DNA of 64,000 bases from Pseudoxanthomonas composti (GTDB lineage Bacteria; Pseudomonadota; Gammaproteobacteria; Xanthomonadales; Xanthomonadaceae): positions 124,001 through 188,000 of the forward strand of contig NZ_SAWZ01000008.1 in assembly GCF_004122095.1 (NCBI RefSeq), written 5' to 3'. The translations under genes were made by a program, and so were the position numbers. Positions 53,769-63,903 of this stretch are shown here, in pieces (position 1 is the first letter of the stretch; each line of letters opens with the position of its first letter). Under the pieces are notes generated by a model. The model was not told the DNA's origin and did not search any database. It was given only the letters and a program-made list of their open reading frames with translations.

Positions 53769-54186
53769 GTCCTCCGCGCTCTGGTCCAGTGAGCAGCACG
53801 GCTGGCTGGAAGCGCTGGGCCACACAGTGTGGGTGCACGGCGCCCTGCCCGAGCCGGTAGCCGCACCGCGGCAGGTGCCGGAGCAGGCCCAGGCGCGACC
53901 TGCGCGGGAGCCCGCCGCACCCGTGCGCCGGGCACCGGCCGCGCCCGCTGCGCCGATGCCTGTCGAGGCCGCGCCGCGTGCCGCGGCACCGCGGCGTGCG
54001 GGCGCGCGCATGCCCGACCGGCTGCACTTCGCGCTGATTCGCGCCTCCGGCTGCAATCCCAATGCGCCCGGCGCGGCCGAGCTGATCGCCTCCTGGCCTG
54101 CGGCCTCCGAGCTGCGGGGTAACCCGGCCGCCAAGCGTGCCCTGTGGCCGCGCCTGCGCGCGCTGCGCAGGCAAGCCCAGCCGTGA
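53761..54186 (+). CDS. holD: DNA polymerase III psi subunit (divergent HolD)
   Basis: The 141-residue protein is mostly an Ala/Pro-rich linker, but both ends resemble E. coli HolD. The N-terminal HGWLEALGHTVWVHG parallels RDWQLQQLGITQW, and the C-terminal ASELRGNPAAKRALWPRLRAL parallels LTDLRANPTARAALWQQI. Psi links the chi subunit to the clamp loader. The gene precedes rimI with a GTGA overlap, the same holD-rimI order as in E. coli. The proline-rich middle (about 30-85) replaces conserved sequence and probably hides the gene from simple searches. Confidence 0.85.
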   Translation: MSESSALWSSEQHGWLEALGHTVWVHGALPEPVAAPRQVPEQAQARPAREPAAPVRRAPAAPAAPMPVEAAPRAAAPRRAGARMPDRLHFALIRASGCNPNAPGAAELIASWPAASELRGNPAAKRALWPRLRALRRQAQP

Positions 54187-54689
54187 GCGCGCGGCCCAGC
54201 GAGCCGGAACGCGGAACTCCGACGCTGCGGCCGATGCGCGAGGCCGACCTGGACGCGGTCATGGGCATCGAACTGCGCGCCTATCCATTTCCCTGGACGC
54301 GCGGCATCTTCCGCGACTGCCTGGCCGCCGGCTACCCGGCCTGGCTGCTGGTCGAACACGGGTTGCCGGTGGGCTACGGCGTGATCAGCCTGGCCGCGGG
54401 CGAGGCGCATGTGCTCAATGTCTGCGTAGCGCCGGAGCGTCAGGGCCGCGGCTGGGGCCGGCAGCTGCTGCGGGCGCTGGTGCAACTGGCGCGCGAGCGC
54501 AAGGCCGAGCGCGTGTTCCTCGAGGTGCGTCCCTCCAACCCGCATGCCATCGCGCTGTATCACAGCGAAGGCTTTAACGAGATCGGCCGCCGGCCGCGCT
54601 ATTACCCGTCCTTCGACGGCCGCGAGGACGCCATCGTCATGGCGATCGAGCTGGTAGGCGATGAGGTGACGCGCATGCCGGCGCTTTAG
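54183..54689 (+). CDS. rimI: Ribosomal protein S18-alanine N-acetyltransferase
   Basis: RimI acetylates the N-terminal alanine of ribosomal protein S18. The 168-residue GNAT protein has VLNVCVAPERQGRGWGRQLL (acetyl-CoA loop RxxGxG/A-like QGRGWG), VFLEVRPSNPHAIALYHSEG and FNEIGRRPRYYPS, all typical for RimI. The start is GTG, overlapping the holD stop. The gene converges with valS across a repeat-filled gap. Confidence 0.92.
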   Translation: MSARPSEPERGTPTLRPMREADLDAVMGIELRAYPFPWTRGIFRDCLAAGYPAWLLVEHGLPVGYGVISLAAGEAHVLNVCVAPERQGRGWGRQLLRALVQLARERKAERVFLEVRPSNPHAIALYHSEGFNEIGRRPRYYPSFDGREDAIVMAIELVGDEVTRMPAL

Positions 54690-54690
54690 C

Positions 54691-54866
54691 GAGGAGTGAG
54701 TGGTAGGGCCTCACTCCTCACTCCTCACTCCTCGCTTCACCACTCACTCCTAGCGCTTCCCCGCAGCGCATCCAGCGAGGGGGAATGGAAGCAGGGCAGA
54801 ACTCCGCCCGAGCCTGAGCCGCCGCCCTTCCTCACTCCTCACTCCTCGCTTCTTCACTCACTCCTA
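54691..54866. repeat. GGAGTGAG-type repeats with a degenerate copy of the valS 3' end
   Basis: The rimI-valS gap contains GAGGAGTGAGTG on the left and two runs of tcactCCTCACTCCTCgctt (54711-54740 and 54829-54853). After each run comes CACTCACTCCTA and then a related sequence: in the second case the real valS end (54864 on), in the first (about 54752-54777) agcgCTTCCCCgcagcgCATCCAGCG, which looks like a worn copy of the last dozen valS codons. The copies are about 117 bp apart, so a tandem duplication of valS end plus repeat is likely. Confidence 0.75.
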
Positions 54867-57689
54867 CAGCTTCCCCCGCTGCGCCTGCAGGGCATCCAGC
54901 TGCGTGCTCCAGTCGGCCAGGCGCGCGCGTTCCTGCTCGACCACGGCCGGGGGCACCTTGTCGCTGAACTTGGCCAGCTTGGCTTGGCTCTTCTCGCGCT
55001 CGCTCGCGACCTTGGCGATTTCCTTGTCCAGGCGCGTGCGCTCGGCGTCCAGGTCCACCAGGCCTTCCAGCGGCACCAGCAGCTTGAGCTCGCCGACCAC
55101 GGCAGCCGCGGCGGCGGGCGAGGCTTCATCGGCGGCCAGCCAGCGCACCGCCTCCAGCTTGAGCAGGAAGCGCAGCGGTGCCTCGAAGCGGGTCACCCGT
55201 GCGTGGTCCTGCTCGCGGCCGCCCTGCAGCAGCAGCTGCACCTGGCGCGCCGGCGAGACGCCCAGCTCGCTGCGCACGCGACGCAGCGCCGAGACCATGG
55301 CGCGGAACCATTCGACATCGGCCTCGGCCGTGGCGTAGCCGTCGGCGGCGAAGTCGGCCACGGCCGGGTAGTGCTGCAGGGAGATCGTCGGCGCCTGGAT
55401 CCCAAGGCGCGGCGCCACCTGCAGCCACAACTCTTCGGTCACGAAGGGGATCAGCGGGTGCAGCAGGCGCAGCAGCGCTTCGAGCACGTACAGCAGGGTG
55501 TGCCGCGTGCTCGCCGCTGCGGCCGCGTCCTCGCCATTGAGCGCCGGCTTGGCCAGCTCCACGAACCAGTCGCAGAACTCGTTCCAGGCGAACTCGTACA
55601 GCGCCTGCGACAGCAGGTCGAAGCGGTACTCGGAAAACTGCGCCTGCGCCTGCGCGGTCACCGCGGCCAGGCGCGCCAGGATCCACTTCTCCGCATCGGT
55701 CGCCGGTGTCGGTGCGCCGGTGAAGCTGGCCCCTTCGGTGTTCATCAGCACGAAGCGGGTGGCGTTCCACAGCTTGTTGCAGAAGTTCTTGTAGCCCTCG
55801 GCGCGGGACATGTCGAACTTGATGTCGCGGCCGTGCGTGGCCAGCGCGGCGATGGTGAAACGCAGCGCATCTGCGCCGTGGGCGGCGATGCCGTCGGGGA
55901 ACTCCTTGCGCGTGGCGCGCTCGATCTTCTCGGCCAGCTTGGGCTGCATCAGGCCATGGGTACGCTTGCCGACCAGGTCTTCCAGGGCGATGCCATCGAT
56001 GATGTCCAGCGGGTCCAGCACGTTGCCCTTGGATTTGGACATCTTCTGGCCCTGCGCGTCGCGGATCAGGCCGGTCATGTAGACGTCGCGGAAGGGCACC
56101 TTGCCGGTGAAGGCGTCGGTGGCCATGACCATGCGCGCCACCCAGAAGAAGATGATGTCAAAGCCGGTGACCAGCACCGAGGACGGCAGGTAGCGGTCGA
56201 AGCCGCGCTCGGCCATGGCCTGTGCGTCGGGCCAGCCCAGCGTGGAGAACGGCCACAGCTGCGAGGAGAACCAGGTTTCCAGCACGTCGCTGTCCTGGGT
56301 CAGCACGACCTCCGCGGACAGGCCGTGGCGCGCGCGCGCCTCGGCCTCGTCGCGGCCGACGTAGCAGTTGCCGGTGTTATCGAACCACGCCGGGATGCGA
56401 TGGCCCCACCACAGCTGGCGGCTGATGCACCAGTCCTGGATGTTCTCCATCCAGTGGCGATAGGTGTTGATCCAGTTCGGCGGCACGAACTTCACCTGCC
56501 CGGATTCCACCAGCTCCAGCCCGCGCTTGGCCAGCGCGTCCATCTTCACGAACCACTGGTCGGTCAGGTAGGGCTCGATCACCTGGCCGGTGCGGTCGCC
56601 ACGCGGCACCTGCAGCTTGTGCGGCCTGGTCTCCACCAGCAGGCCGAGCGCCTCCAGGTCGGCCAGCACTTCCTGGCGCGCGGCATAGCGGTCCAGCCCG
56701 CGGTACTTGGCCGGGGCGGACTCGTTGAGCGCGGCGGTCGGGGTGAACAGGTTGATCATCGGCAGGTCGTGGCGCACACCGACCTGGTAGTCGTTGAAGT
56801 CGTGCGCGGGCGTGACCTTGACCACGCCGGTCCCGAAGTCGCGGTCGACGTAGTCGTCGGCGATCACCGGGATCGTGCGATCGCTCAGCGGCAGCGCCAC
56901 CGACTTGCCGATCAGCGCGGCGTAGCGCGGGTCTTCCGGGTGCACCATCGCGGCGGTGTCGCCCAGCATGGTCTCCGGGCGCGTGGTGGCCACCACCAGG
57001 TAGTCGCGCACCTCGCGCAGGGTCTCGTTGCCCTCGGCGTCGTGCTCGACGTGTTCGTAGGTCACGCCGTCGGCCAGCGGATAGCGGATCGACCACAGGA
57101 AGCCGTCTTCCTCGACGTTTTCCACTTCCAGGTCGGAGATGGCCGTCTTCAGCACCGGGTCCCAGTTGACCAGGCGCTGGCCGCGATAGATCAGGCCCTG
57201 CTCGTACCAGCGGATGAACACCTCGGTCACCGCTGCCGAGGGCTGCGGATCCATGGTGAAGCTGCTGCGCGACCAGTCGCCCGAGGCGCCCAGGCGGCGC
57301 ATCTGCCGCTCGATGGTGTCGCCGGACTGCGCCTTCCATTCCCACACCTTGGCGATGAAACCCTCCCGGCCCAGCGAATCGCGGGTCTGGCCTTCACCGG
57401 CCAGCGCCAGGTTGCGGCTGACCACCATCTCGGTGGCGATGCCGGCATGGTCGGTGCCCATCTGCCACAGCGTGTCGTAGCCGCGCATGCGGTGGTAGCG
57501 CACCAGCGCATCCATCAGCGTGTGCTGGAAGGCGTGGCCCATGTGCAGCGTGCCGGTGACGTTCGGCGGCGGCAACAGAATCGAATACGGCTCGCCCTGG
57601 CCCGAGGGCTTGAAGTAACCCTGCTGTTCCCAGTGCGCATACAGGCGCGACTCGAAGGATTTGGGATCGTAGCTGGAGGCGAGGGACAT
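54864..57689 (-). CDS. valS: Valyl-tRNA synthetase
   Basis: The 941-residue class I synthetase charges tRNA-Val and edits threonine. The HIGH-type motif is [13 protein letters not shown] near the N terminus and the KMSKS motif is [17 protein letters not shown] near 555. The editing domain includes [20 protein letters not shown]. The end (about 880-941) is a charged coiled-coil arm typical of ValS. It follows holC as in E. coli, though here a 154-bp repeat element separates the two genes. Confidence 0.97.
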   Translation of the reverse strand: MSLASSYDPKSFESRLYAHWEQQGYFKPSGQGEPYSILLPPPNVTGTLHMGHAFQHTLMDALVRYHRMRGYDTLWQMGTDHAGIATEMVVSRNLALAGEGQTRDSLGREGFIAKVWEWKAQSGDTIERQMRRLGASGDWSRSSFTMDPQPSAAVTEVFIRWYEQGLIYRGQRLVNWDPVLKTAISDLEVENVEEDGFLWSIRYPLADGVTYEHVEHDAEGNETLREVRDYLVVATTRPETMLGDTAAMVHPEDPRYAALIGKSVALPLSDRTIPVIADDYVDRDFGTGVVKVTPAHDFNDYQVGVRHDLPMINLFTPTAALNESAPAKYRGLDRYAARQEVLADLEALGLLVETRPHKLQVPRGDRTGQVIEPYLTDQWFVKMDALAKRGLELVESGQVKFVPPNWINTYRHWMENIQDWCISRQLWWGHRIPAWFDNTGNCYVGRDEAEARARHGLSAEVVLTQDSDVLETWFSSQLWPFSTLGWPDAQAMAERGFDRYLPSSVLVTGFDIIFFWVARMVMATDAFTGKVPFRDVYMTGLIRDAQGQKMSKSKGNVLDPLDIIDGIALEDLVGKRTHGLMQPKLAEKIERATRKEFPDGIAAHGADALRFTIAALATHGRDIKFDMSRAEGYKNFCNKLWNATRFVLMNTEGASFTGAPTPATDAEKWILARLAAVTAQAQAQFSEYRFDLLSQALYEFAWNEFCDWFVELAKPALNGEDAAAAASTRHTLLYVLEALLRLLHPLIPFVTEELWLQVAPRLGIQAPTISLQHYPAVADFAADGYATAEADVEWFRAMVSALRRVRSELGVSPARQVQLLLQGGREQDHARVTRFEAPLRFLLKLEAVRWLAADEASPAAAAAVVGELKLLVPLEGLVDLDAERTRLDKEIAKVASEREKSQAKLAKFSDKVPPAVVEQERARLADWSTQLDALQAQRGKL

Positions 57690-57695
57690 AGGGGC

Positions 57696-57836
57696 TAGGA
57701 ACGAGTTGAGAGAAACGAGGAACGAGTGGGGGGCGAGAAACGAGGAACGAGTGGGAAAGCGGAAGGGGCAACGAGGGGAGCGAACTCTGCGAGTGCGGTG
57801 CTTCCACTCGTTCCTCGTTCCTCCGCACTCGTTCCT
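57696..57836. repeat. Purine-rich inverted-repeat element, GAGGAACGAG type
   Basis: Between holC and valS, the left part holds three or more GAACGAG/GAAACGAGGAACGAGTG units (57697-57750) and the right part the complement (CACTCGTTCCTCGTTCCTC and CACTCGTTCC, about 57803-57836). Unit sequence and layout match the element at 38133-38290. The valS ribosome site must lie within or beside this element. Confidence 0.78.
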
Positions 57837-57843
57837 TGCCTCA

Positions 57844-58269
57844 TCACATATCGTACTTACTCACATCCAGCCCCCGCGCCTTGTACTGCTTCCAGCGCTC
57901 GCGCAGCGGCTCGCGGGCGGCGGGGTCGGCGGGGACCACCTCCAGGACCCGCTCGCAGGCGCCCAGGTAGGCGTCATCGCGCAGGTTGATCACCAGGGCG
58001 CGCGCGGGGGCATCGAAGTCCGGGGTGGCGATCAGCACCGGGGTGAGCTCGTCCTCATCGTCGGTGCCGGCGATCTGGTGCGGGATGTAGGCGTCTTCGT
58101 CGAAGGCCCACAGCAGCTCGTCCAGCTCCTCGGCCTGCGCCGCATCGCGTGCCAGGATCAGCGTCCACTGGTTGGCGTCGTAGGCCTTGCGGGCCAGTTC
58201 GCAGACCAGGCGCAGCGGCTCGGTGAGGAAGCGCGGCTTGGCGATCAGGTAGAAATCGGCGCGAGGCAT
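57844..58269 (-). CDS. holC: DNA polymerase III chi subunit
   Basis: Chi binds the single-strand-binding protein and, through psi, the clamp loader. The 141-residue protein shows the HolC pattern: [40 protein letters not shown] segment, [18 protein letters not shown] and [18 protein letters not shown] at the end. The gene order pepA-holC-valS is the same as in E. coli. holD lies about 3.7 kb away in this window. Confidence 0.93.
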   Translation of the reverse strand: MPRADFYLIAKPRFLTEPLRLVCELARKAYDANQWTLILARDAAQAEELDELLWAFDEDAYIPHQIAGTDDEDELTPVLIATPDFDAPARALVINLRDDAYLGACERVLEVVPADPAAREPLRERWKQYKARGLDVSKYDM

Positions 58270-58272
58270 GAG

Positions 58273-58437
58273 AGCAGGAGTGAGTGGGAAGGAGTGAGAA
58301 GTCAGTGAAACCGGAGACCGGGGTCAGCGTGCACTTTCTCCGCATTCGGCGCGCGAAAAAGGCACTCGGACCCCGGTTTCCAGCGCGGTTTCCGAAGTGA
58401 GGAGGACGCGCTTTGCTCACTCCTCACTTCTCTTCGC

Positions 58438-58440
<3 letters not shown>
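58273..58440. repeat. Composite repeat element between pepA and holC
   Basis: The outer part has GGAGTGAG-type units (58277-58300: GGAGTGAGTGggaaGGAGTGAG) facing the complement (TCACTCCTCACTTCTC, about 58418-58436). Nested inside is another inverted repeat: GAAACCGG...GGGGTCAGCGTGCACTTTCTC (58308-58340) opposite GAAAAAGGCACTCGGACCCCGGTTTCC (58355-58382). The inner pattern ggggTCnGnGTGCnCTTTnTC resembles a palindrome frequent between xanthomonad genes. No reading frame is present. Confidence 0.72.
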
Positions 58441-59913
<1,473 letters not shown>

Positions 59914-59949
59914 TGAGCAGATTCCAGATCAGTACACGCACAAGTCACT

Positions 59950-59955
59950 TACAAT
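59950..59955 (+). promoter_or_regulatory. Possible -10 box for lptFG
   Basis: TACAAT lies about 100 bp before lptF in the pepA-lptF divergent region. The -35 region is weak (no close TTGACA match at 16-18 bp). Confidence 0.3.
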
Positions 59956-60055
59956 CGCGGGCCGTGGCACCGGGCCGGTCGGGTCGCGAAACGGCCGGAA
60001 TGTGCGATTCAACTCCGGCAAACAAGCCCGCAATTGTAGAGCAAGCGCCCCCTCG

Positions 60056-61138
60056 ATGCCGAAGCTGGACCGATATCTCCTAGGCGAATTCACCCAGAGC
60101 TTCCTGGCCACGTTGATCGTGCTGCTGGTGGTGAGCCTGGGCGGCGTGCTGGTGGATGTGCTGGGCAGCGTGGCCGAGGGCAAGCTGCCGGCCGGACTGC
60201 TGCTGTCGCAGCTGGGGCTGAACCTGGTGGGCTACCTGCCCATGGTCATCCCCATGGCGCTGATGCTGGGCCTGCTGCTGGCGTTCTCGCGCCTGTACCG
60301 CGATTCGGAGATGCCGGTACTGGTGGCGGCCGGCGTTGGCCCCAAGCGCATGCTGCGCCCGCTGCTGCTGCTGGTGCTGCCGGTGGTGGCGGTGGTGGCG
60401 ATGATCTCGCTGTGGCTGGGGCCGCTGGCCCTGCGCACGGGCGAGGCGATGATCGAATCGGCCAACCGCAGCCTGGTGGTGGCGGGGCTGGAGCCGGGGC
60501 AGTTCACGGTCTTGAACAACGGCTCGGTGGTGTATGTCGGCGGGGTCTCCGCCGATGGCCGCGGCCTGTCGCGCATCTTCATGCAGCGCCAGCGCGATGG
60601 CCGCATGGACGTGGTGACCGCGCAGACCGGCAGTCTGAGTTTCAACGGCGAGAACTCCCGCTTTCTGCAGCTCAACGACGGCTTCCGTGTCGAGGGACCG
60701 CTGGATACCGGCAAGGACTTCCGCCTGATGCGCTACAAGAGCAATGACGTGGCGCTGCCCGATAGCGCCGAGGTGCGCAAGGACGATGATCCGGAGGTGC
60801 TGCCGACCCCGGCGCTGTTCGGCGATGCGCGTCCAGAGGCCAATGCGCAGCTGCACGCGCGCCTGGCGCCGGCGATGCTGACCCTGGCCTTCGCGCTGCT
60901 GTCGCTGCCGCTCTCGCGCAGTTCGCCACGCACCGCGCGCTACGGGCGGACCATGTTCGGATTCCTCGGCTACCTGGTCGCCACCCTGCTAATGATCAAC
61001 GGCACCCAGGCGCTGTCCAAGGGCAGCATTCCCGGTATGCTCGGGCTGTGGTGGCTGACCCTGCCGCTGTTGGCGGCCGGGGTGTGGTTCTACCTGCGTG
61101 ATGGCCGCCTGTCGCGACCCAAGCAGGCCGCCGCATGA
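60056..61138 (+). CDS. lptF: LPS export permease LptF
   Basis: LptF forms, with LptG and LptB, the inner-membrane ABC transporter that extracts LPS and sends it along the Lpt bridge. The 360-residue protein has three helices before and three after a periplasmic jellyroll domain (about 125-265). Typical segments are LDRYLLGEFTQSFLATLIVL and LLAFSRLYRDSEMPVLVAAG. The ATG at 60056 begins the family sequence; the frame opens at 59660. It overlaps lptG by ATGA. Confidence 0.95.
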   Translation: MPKLDRYLLGEFTQSFLATLIVLLVVSLGGVLVDVLGSVAEGKLPAGLLLSQLGLNLVGYLPMVIPMALMLGLLLAFSRLYRDSEMPVLVAAGVGPKRMLRPLLLLVLPVVAVVAMISLWLGPLALRTGEAMIESANRSLVVAGLEPGQFTVLNNGSVVYVGGVSADGRGLSRIFMQRQRDGRMDVVTAQTGSLSFNGENSRFLQLNDGFRVEGPLDTGKDFRLMRYKSNDVALPDSAEVRKDDDPEVLPTPALFGDARPEANAQLHARLAPAMLTLAFALLSLPLSRSSPRTARYGRTMFGFLGYLVATLLMINGTQALSKGSIPGMLGLWWLTLPLLAAGVWFYLRDGRLSRPKQAAA

Positions 61139-62232
61139 AGCTGCGCCCCAACCTGCACGACCTGTATGTCGGCCGCGTGGTGCTGGTCACCGTGCTGCTG
61201 ACCTGGGCGGTGTTGCTGGGCCTGGACCTCATGCAGGCGCTGTCGGGCGAGCTGAAGGACGTCAAGGCCGGTTACACCCTGGGCCATGCGGTGGCGCGCG
61301 TGCTCTACACGGTGCCGCGCCGCGCCTACACCTTCTTCCCGACCGCGGCGGTGATCGGCGCCCTGATGGGCCTGGGCCAGCTGGCGGCCTCCTCGGAGTT
61401 GACCGCCCTGCGCGCACTGGGCCTGTCGCGCCGGCGCCTGAGCCTGTCGGTGGCCATCACCATGGCGCTGCTGACCGGCGTGATGGTGGTGGGCATGGAG
61501 ACCGTCGGCGCCTGGGGCCAGTCGCAGTCCGACGCCATCATGGCCAAGGTGCGCTATGGCGATGTCGCCAAGGCGCGCTACTCGGGCCTGTGGGCGCGCG
61601 AGGGCGATACCTTCCTCAACGCCGCCTCCGGCGAGGAGCGGGTGGTCAACGGCAAGACCGATCTGCAGTTGCAGGACGTGCGCCTGTACCAGTTGGATGA
61701 AGCCGGGCGCCTGATGGCGATCTCGCACGCGGCCACCGCCGAGCAGCAGGGCGAGGACTGGGTGCTGAAGGACGTGCTGCGCACCGATTTCGGCGAGCGT
61801 TCGGTCACCCAGGCCAAGGTGCCCGAGCAGCGCTGGACCTCCAAGCTCGACCCGGACGCGCTGGCGGCCAGCATGGGCAAGCCGCGTTACATGGCCGCCA
61901 GCGACCTGTCGCGCAGCATCGAGTACCGCACCCGCAACGGCCTGGACGCGCGCGAATACGAAGAGGTCTACTGGGGGCGCTGGTTCTATCCGTTGAACGT
62001 GCTGTCGCTGTGCCTGGCGGCGATCCCGTTCGCCTTCGGCAGCCTGCGCAGCGGCGGCCTGGGCAAGCGCATGTTCCTGGGCCTGCTGTTCGCCTTGGGC
62101 TTCTGGCTGCTGCAGCTGCTGTTCGGCCGTATGGCCACGGCCTTCCGGGTGGACTACCGCCTCGCCTTGGCGCTGCCGCCGGTGCTGCTGCTGATCGTCT
62201 CCGGCTTTCTGTTCAAACGTCGCAGCAGTTAG
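61135..62232 (+). CDS. lptG: LPS export permease LptG
   Basis: The 365-residue partner of LptF shows RPNLHDLYVGRVVLVTVLLT at the start, FPTAAVIGALMGLGQLAASS and ELTALRALGLSRRRLSLSV (the coupling region facing LptB), then a periplasmic beta domain and three C-terminal helices. It is coupled to lptF. The O-antigen made at 13-31 kb would, after ligation to core-lipid A, be exported through this complex. Confidence 0.95.
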   Translation: MKLRPNLHDLYVGRVVLVTVLLTWAVLLGLDLMQALSGELKDVKAGYTLGHAVARVLYTVPRRAYTFFPTAAVIGALMGLGQLAASSELTALRALGLSRRRLSLSVAITMALLTGVMVVGMETVGAWGQSQSDAIMAKVRYGDVAKARYSGLWAREGDTFLNAASGEERVVNGKTDLQLQDVRLYQLDEAGRLMAISHAATAEQQGEDWVLKDVLRTDFGERSVTQAKVPEQRWTSKLDPDALAASMGKPRYMAASDLSRSIEYRTRNGLDAREYEEVYWGRWFYPLNVLSLCLAAIPFAFGSLRSGGLGKRMFLGLLFALGFWLLQLLFGRMATAFRVDYRLALALPPVLLLIVSGFLFKRRSS

Positions 62233-62526
62233 TTAGGCAAGCGCGTGGACGCAGCGGTGGCGCGCGTTGAGGCTCTTTTGGATGAGCTCTGCGTTGCAAG
62301 CAATGCTGCGCCTGAACCCGATAGGCGCCTCCACCGACGCAGGGGAGAGAAAGATCCTTCGGTCAAGGCTGGCCAAGCTATGCGTCTACGCCGTTGCATG
62401 AATGCTCGCGCTGAAGCCGCAGCAGCTGTGCTGAATCCTGCGTGCGTCGACACTAGCGTGGTGGCGCTTGCCTTTCTGGTGAAATCTGTTGATCGTGTCG
62501 TCCCTCGAAGTGAAGGTCTTGTTCGT
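62233..62526 (+). other. Lower-GC region upstream of a methyltransferase gene
   Basis: The 294 bp are open in the frame of the next gene (from 62245) but the translation (LDELCVASNAAPEPDRRLHR and so on) resembles nothing I know and lacks a good ribosome site. The base composition is lower in GC than lptG. It may be degraded coding sequence or the flank of an inserted gene. Confidence 0.4.
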
Positions 62527-63216
62527 ATGCATCCCACCGCCATGCAAAACTGCAGTCGATTCTTCGACACGTACTCAGAGCCGTTCAAGAACAGGCCGGG
62601 TGTGAAGGTTGTTGAAATAGGCTCGAGAAACTTCAATGGAAGCCTGCGTGAAGTCGCCCCTGCGCAGTTCGAATACATCGGGCTGGATTTCGCAACTGGC
62701 GATGGCGTGGACATCGTCCTGGACTCGCCGTATTCGCTGCCCTTCGAGGACGGATCCGTCGACATGGTGGTGACCAGCAGCTGCCTGGAACATTCGGAGA
62801 TGTTCTGGCTGGTCTTCCTTGAGGTGATGAGGATTCTCAAGCCGGACGGGCTGTTCTACTTGAATGCGCCGTCGAATGGTGACTTCCACCGGTATCCGGT
62901 GGACTGCTGGAGATTCTACCCGGACAGCGGGAAAGCGCTGATTTCGTGGGCGAAATGGAACAAGATCGATGCGGAGCTTTTAGAGACCTACACCAGTAAT
63001 CAGTACATGGATCAGTGGAACGATTGCGTGGCCGTCTTTCTGAGAGACAAGCGGTTTGTGGACACCCATAAGGCCAGGATCGTGGATACGTTCCAGGATT
63101 TCAGGAACGGCCAGAAACTCGGTGTCGAAGAGCTCCTGAATCCCAGTGACAGGCCCGAGGATAGGATGCGGCTGGCGCTGATTGAAGGTATCGCAAGCGG
63201 CAGGGCCAAGGTCTAG
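62527..63216 (+). CDS. SAM-dependent methyltransferase (Methyltransf_11-like)
   Basis: The 229-residue protein has class I methyltransferase motifs: VKVVEIGSRNFNGSLRE (SAM loop), YIGLDFATGDGVDIVLDSPY, LPFEDGSVDMVVTSSCLEHS and LKPDGLFYLNAPSNGDFHRY. It resembles methyltransferases found in polysaccharide clusters, though it lies far from the LPS locus. The GC content (mid-50s by eye) is well below that of lptG and the RDD gene, so recent transfer is likely. ATG 62527 is chosen as the first start fitting the fold; the frame opens at 62245. Confidence 0.78.
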   Translation: MHPTAMQNCSRFFDTYSEPFKNRPGVKVVEIGSRNFNGSLREVAPAQFEYIGLDFATGDGVDIVLDSPYSLPFEDGSVDMVVTSSCLEHSEMFWLVFLEVMRILKPDGLFYLNAPSNGDFHRYPVDCWRFYPDSGKALISWAKWNKIDAELLETYTSNQYMDQWNDCVAVFLRDKRFVDTHKARIVDTFQDFRNGQKLGVEELLNPSDRPEDRMRLALIEGIASGRAKV

Positions 63217-63361
63217 CAACGAGCGAATGAATCCCTACCTGGATGCTGGACGACTCGAATGAGGTCGAAGAGTTGATCTGCATCCAGTGCTCCGTCGTCT
63301 GCGCGTCGAAGTAACCTGCGAGGGGCCGCCATGGGTCCGTCAGAGTGAGTGCGGGCATTGC

Positions 63362-63859
63362 TCAGGCCTTTCCCGGCTTGGGCCGGCGCTGCACGCGCGT
63401 GCCGCTGAGGCGGTCGTGGACGGTCAGGCGGTCACGGTCGATCCAGGCCCACCAGAAACCGAGGCCGCAAGCCAGCAGCGACAGCGTGCCTGCCGCATAG
63501 CGCAGCCACAGGGCAGCGTAGGTAGGGCGCTGGTGATCGGCCCCGGTCACGAAGATGCGCCAGGGGCGCATGCCCAGGGTCTGCCCGCCGTGGCGCCAGC
63601 TCAAGGTGGCGTACAGGCCGGTGACCAGCCAGCAGCAGGCCCAGAGCAGCCACTGCAAGGCGCTGAACGGGGCGATGTTCTGCCGCGCCGCGTGATGGCC
63701 GAGGAAGGTGAACGCCACGGTGAACAGCAGCGAGAGCAGCATCCACAGCGCCAGCGCCGGCCACAGGTCGTAGAACAGCGCCAGCAGGCGCCAGCCCAGA
63801 TGGGCGCGGGGAGCGGGGGGCGATGCGTGCTGCGGGGTGGTCTCAGAGGCGGTCTGCAT
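63362..63859 (-). CDS. RDD family membrane protein
   Basis: The 165-residue protein has three or four helices and the RDD signature near the start (WRLLALFYDLWPALALWML, with Arg and Asp-Leu in place of a full R-D-D). It also has SWRHGGQTLGMRPWRIFV and LSGTRVQRRPK, typical of the family. RDD proteins are of uncertain function; some act in transport. It converges with the methyltransferase and is divergent from the last gene. Confidence 0.82.
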   Translation of the reverse strand: MQTASETTPQHASPPAPRAHLGWRLLALFYDLWPALALWMLLSLLFTVAFTFLGHHAARQNIAPFSALQWLLWACCWLVTGLYATLSWRHGGQTLGMRPWRIFVTGADHQRPTYAALWLRYAAGTLSLLACGLGFWWAWIDRDRLTVHDRLSGTRVQRRPKPGKA

Positions 63860-63903
63860 CGCGCCAGCATAGCGGCAGCGCCGCGCCGGCTATGCTGTGG
63901 CGC

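Noticed and set aside
57696..57836. CRISPR or VNTR array in the holC-valS gap
   Set aside because: Units are short, purine-rich and arranged as two facing arms, not regularly spaced repeats with unique spacers.
63217..63361. Small RNA or gene between the methyltransferase and RDD genes
   Set aside because: A TGGATGC/GCATCCA pairing exists but without promoter, terminator or coding signal.
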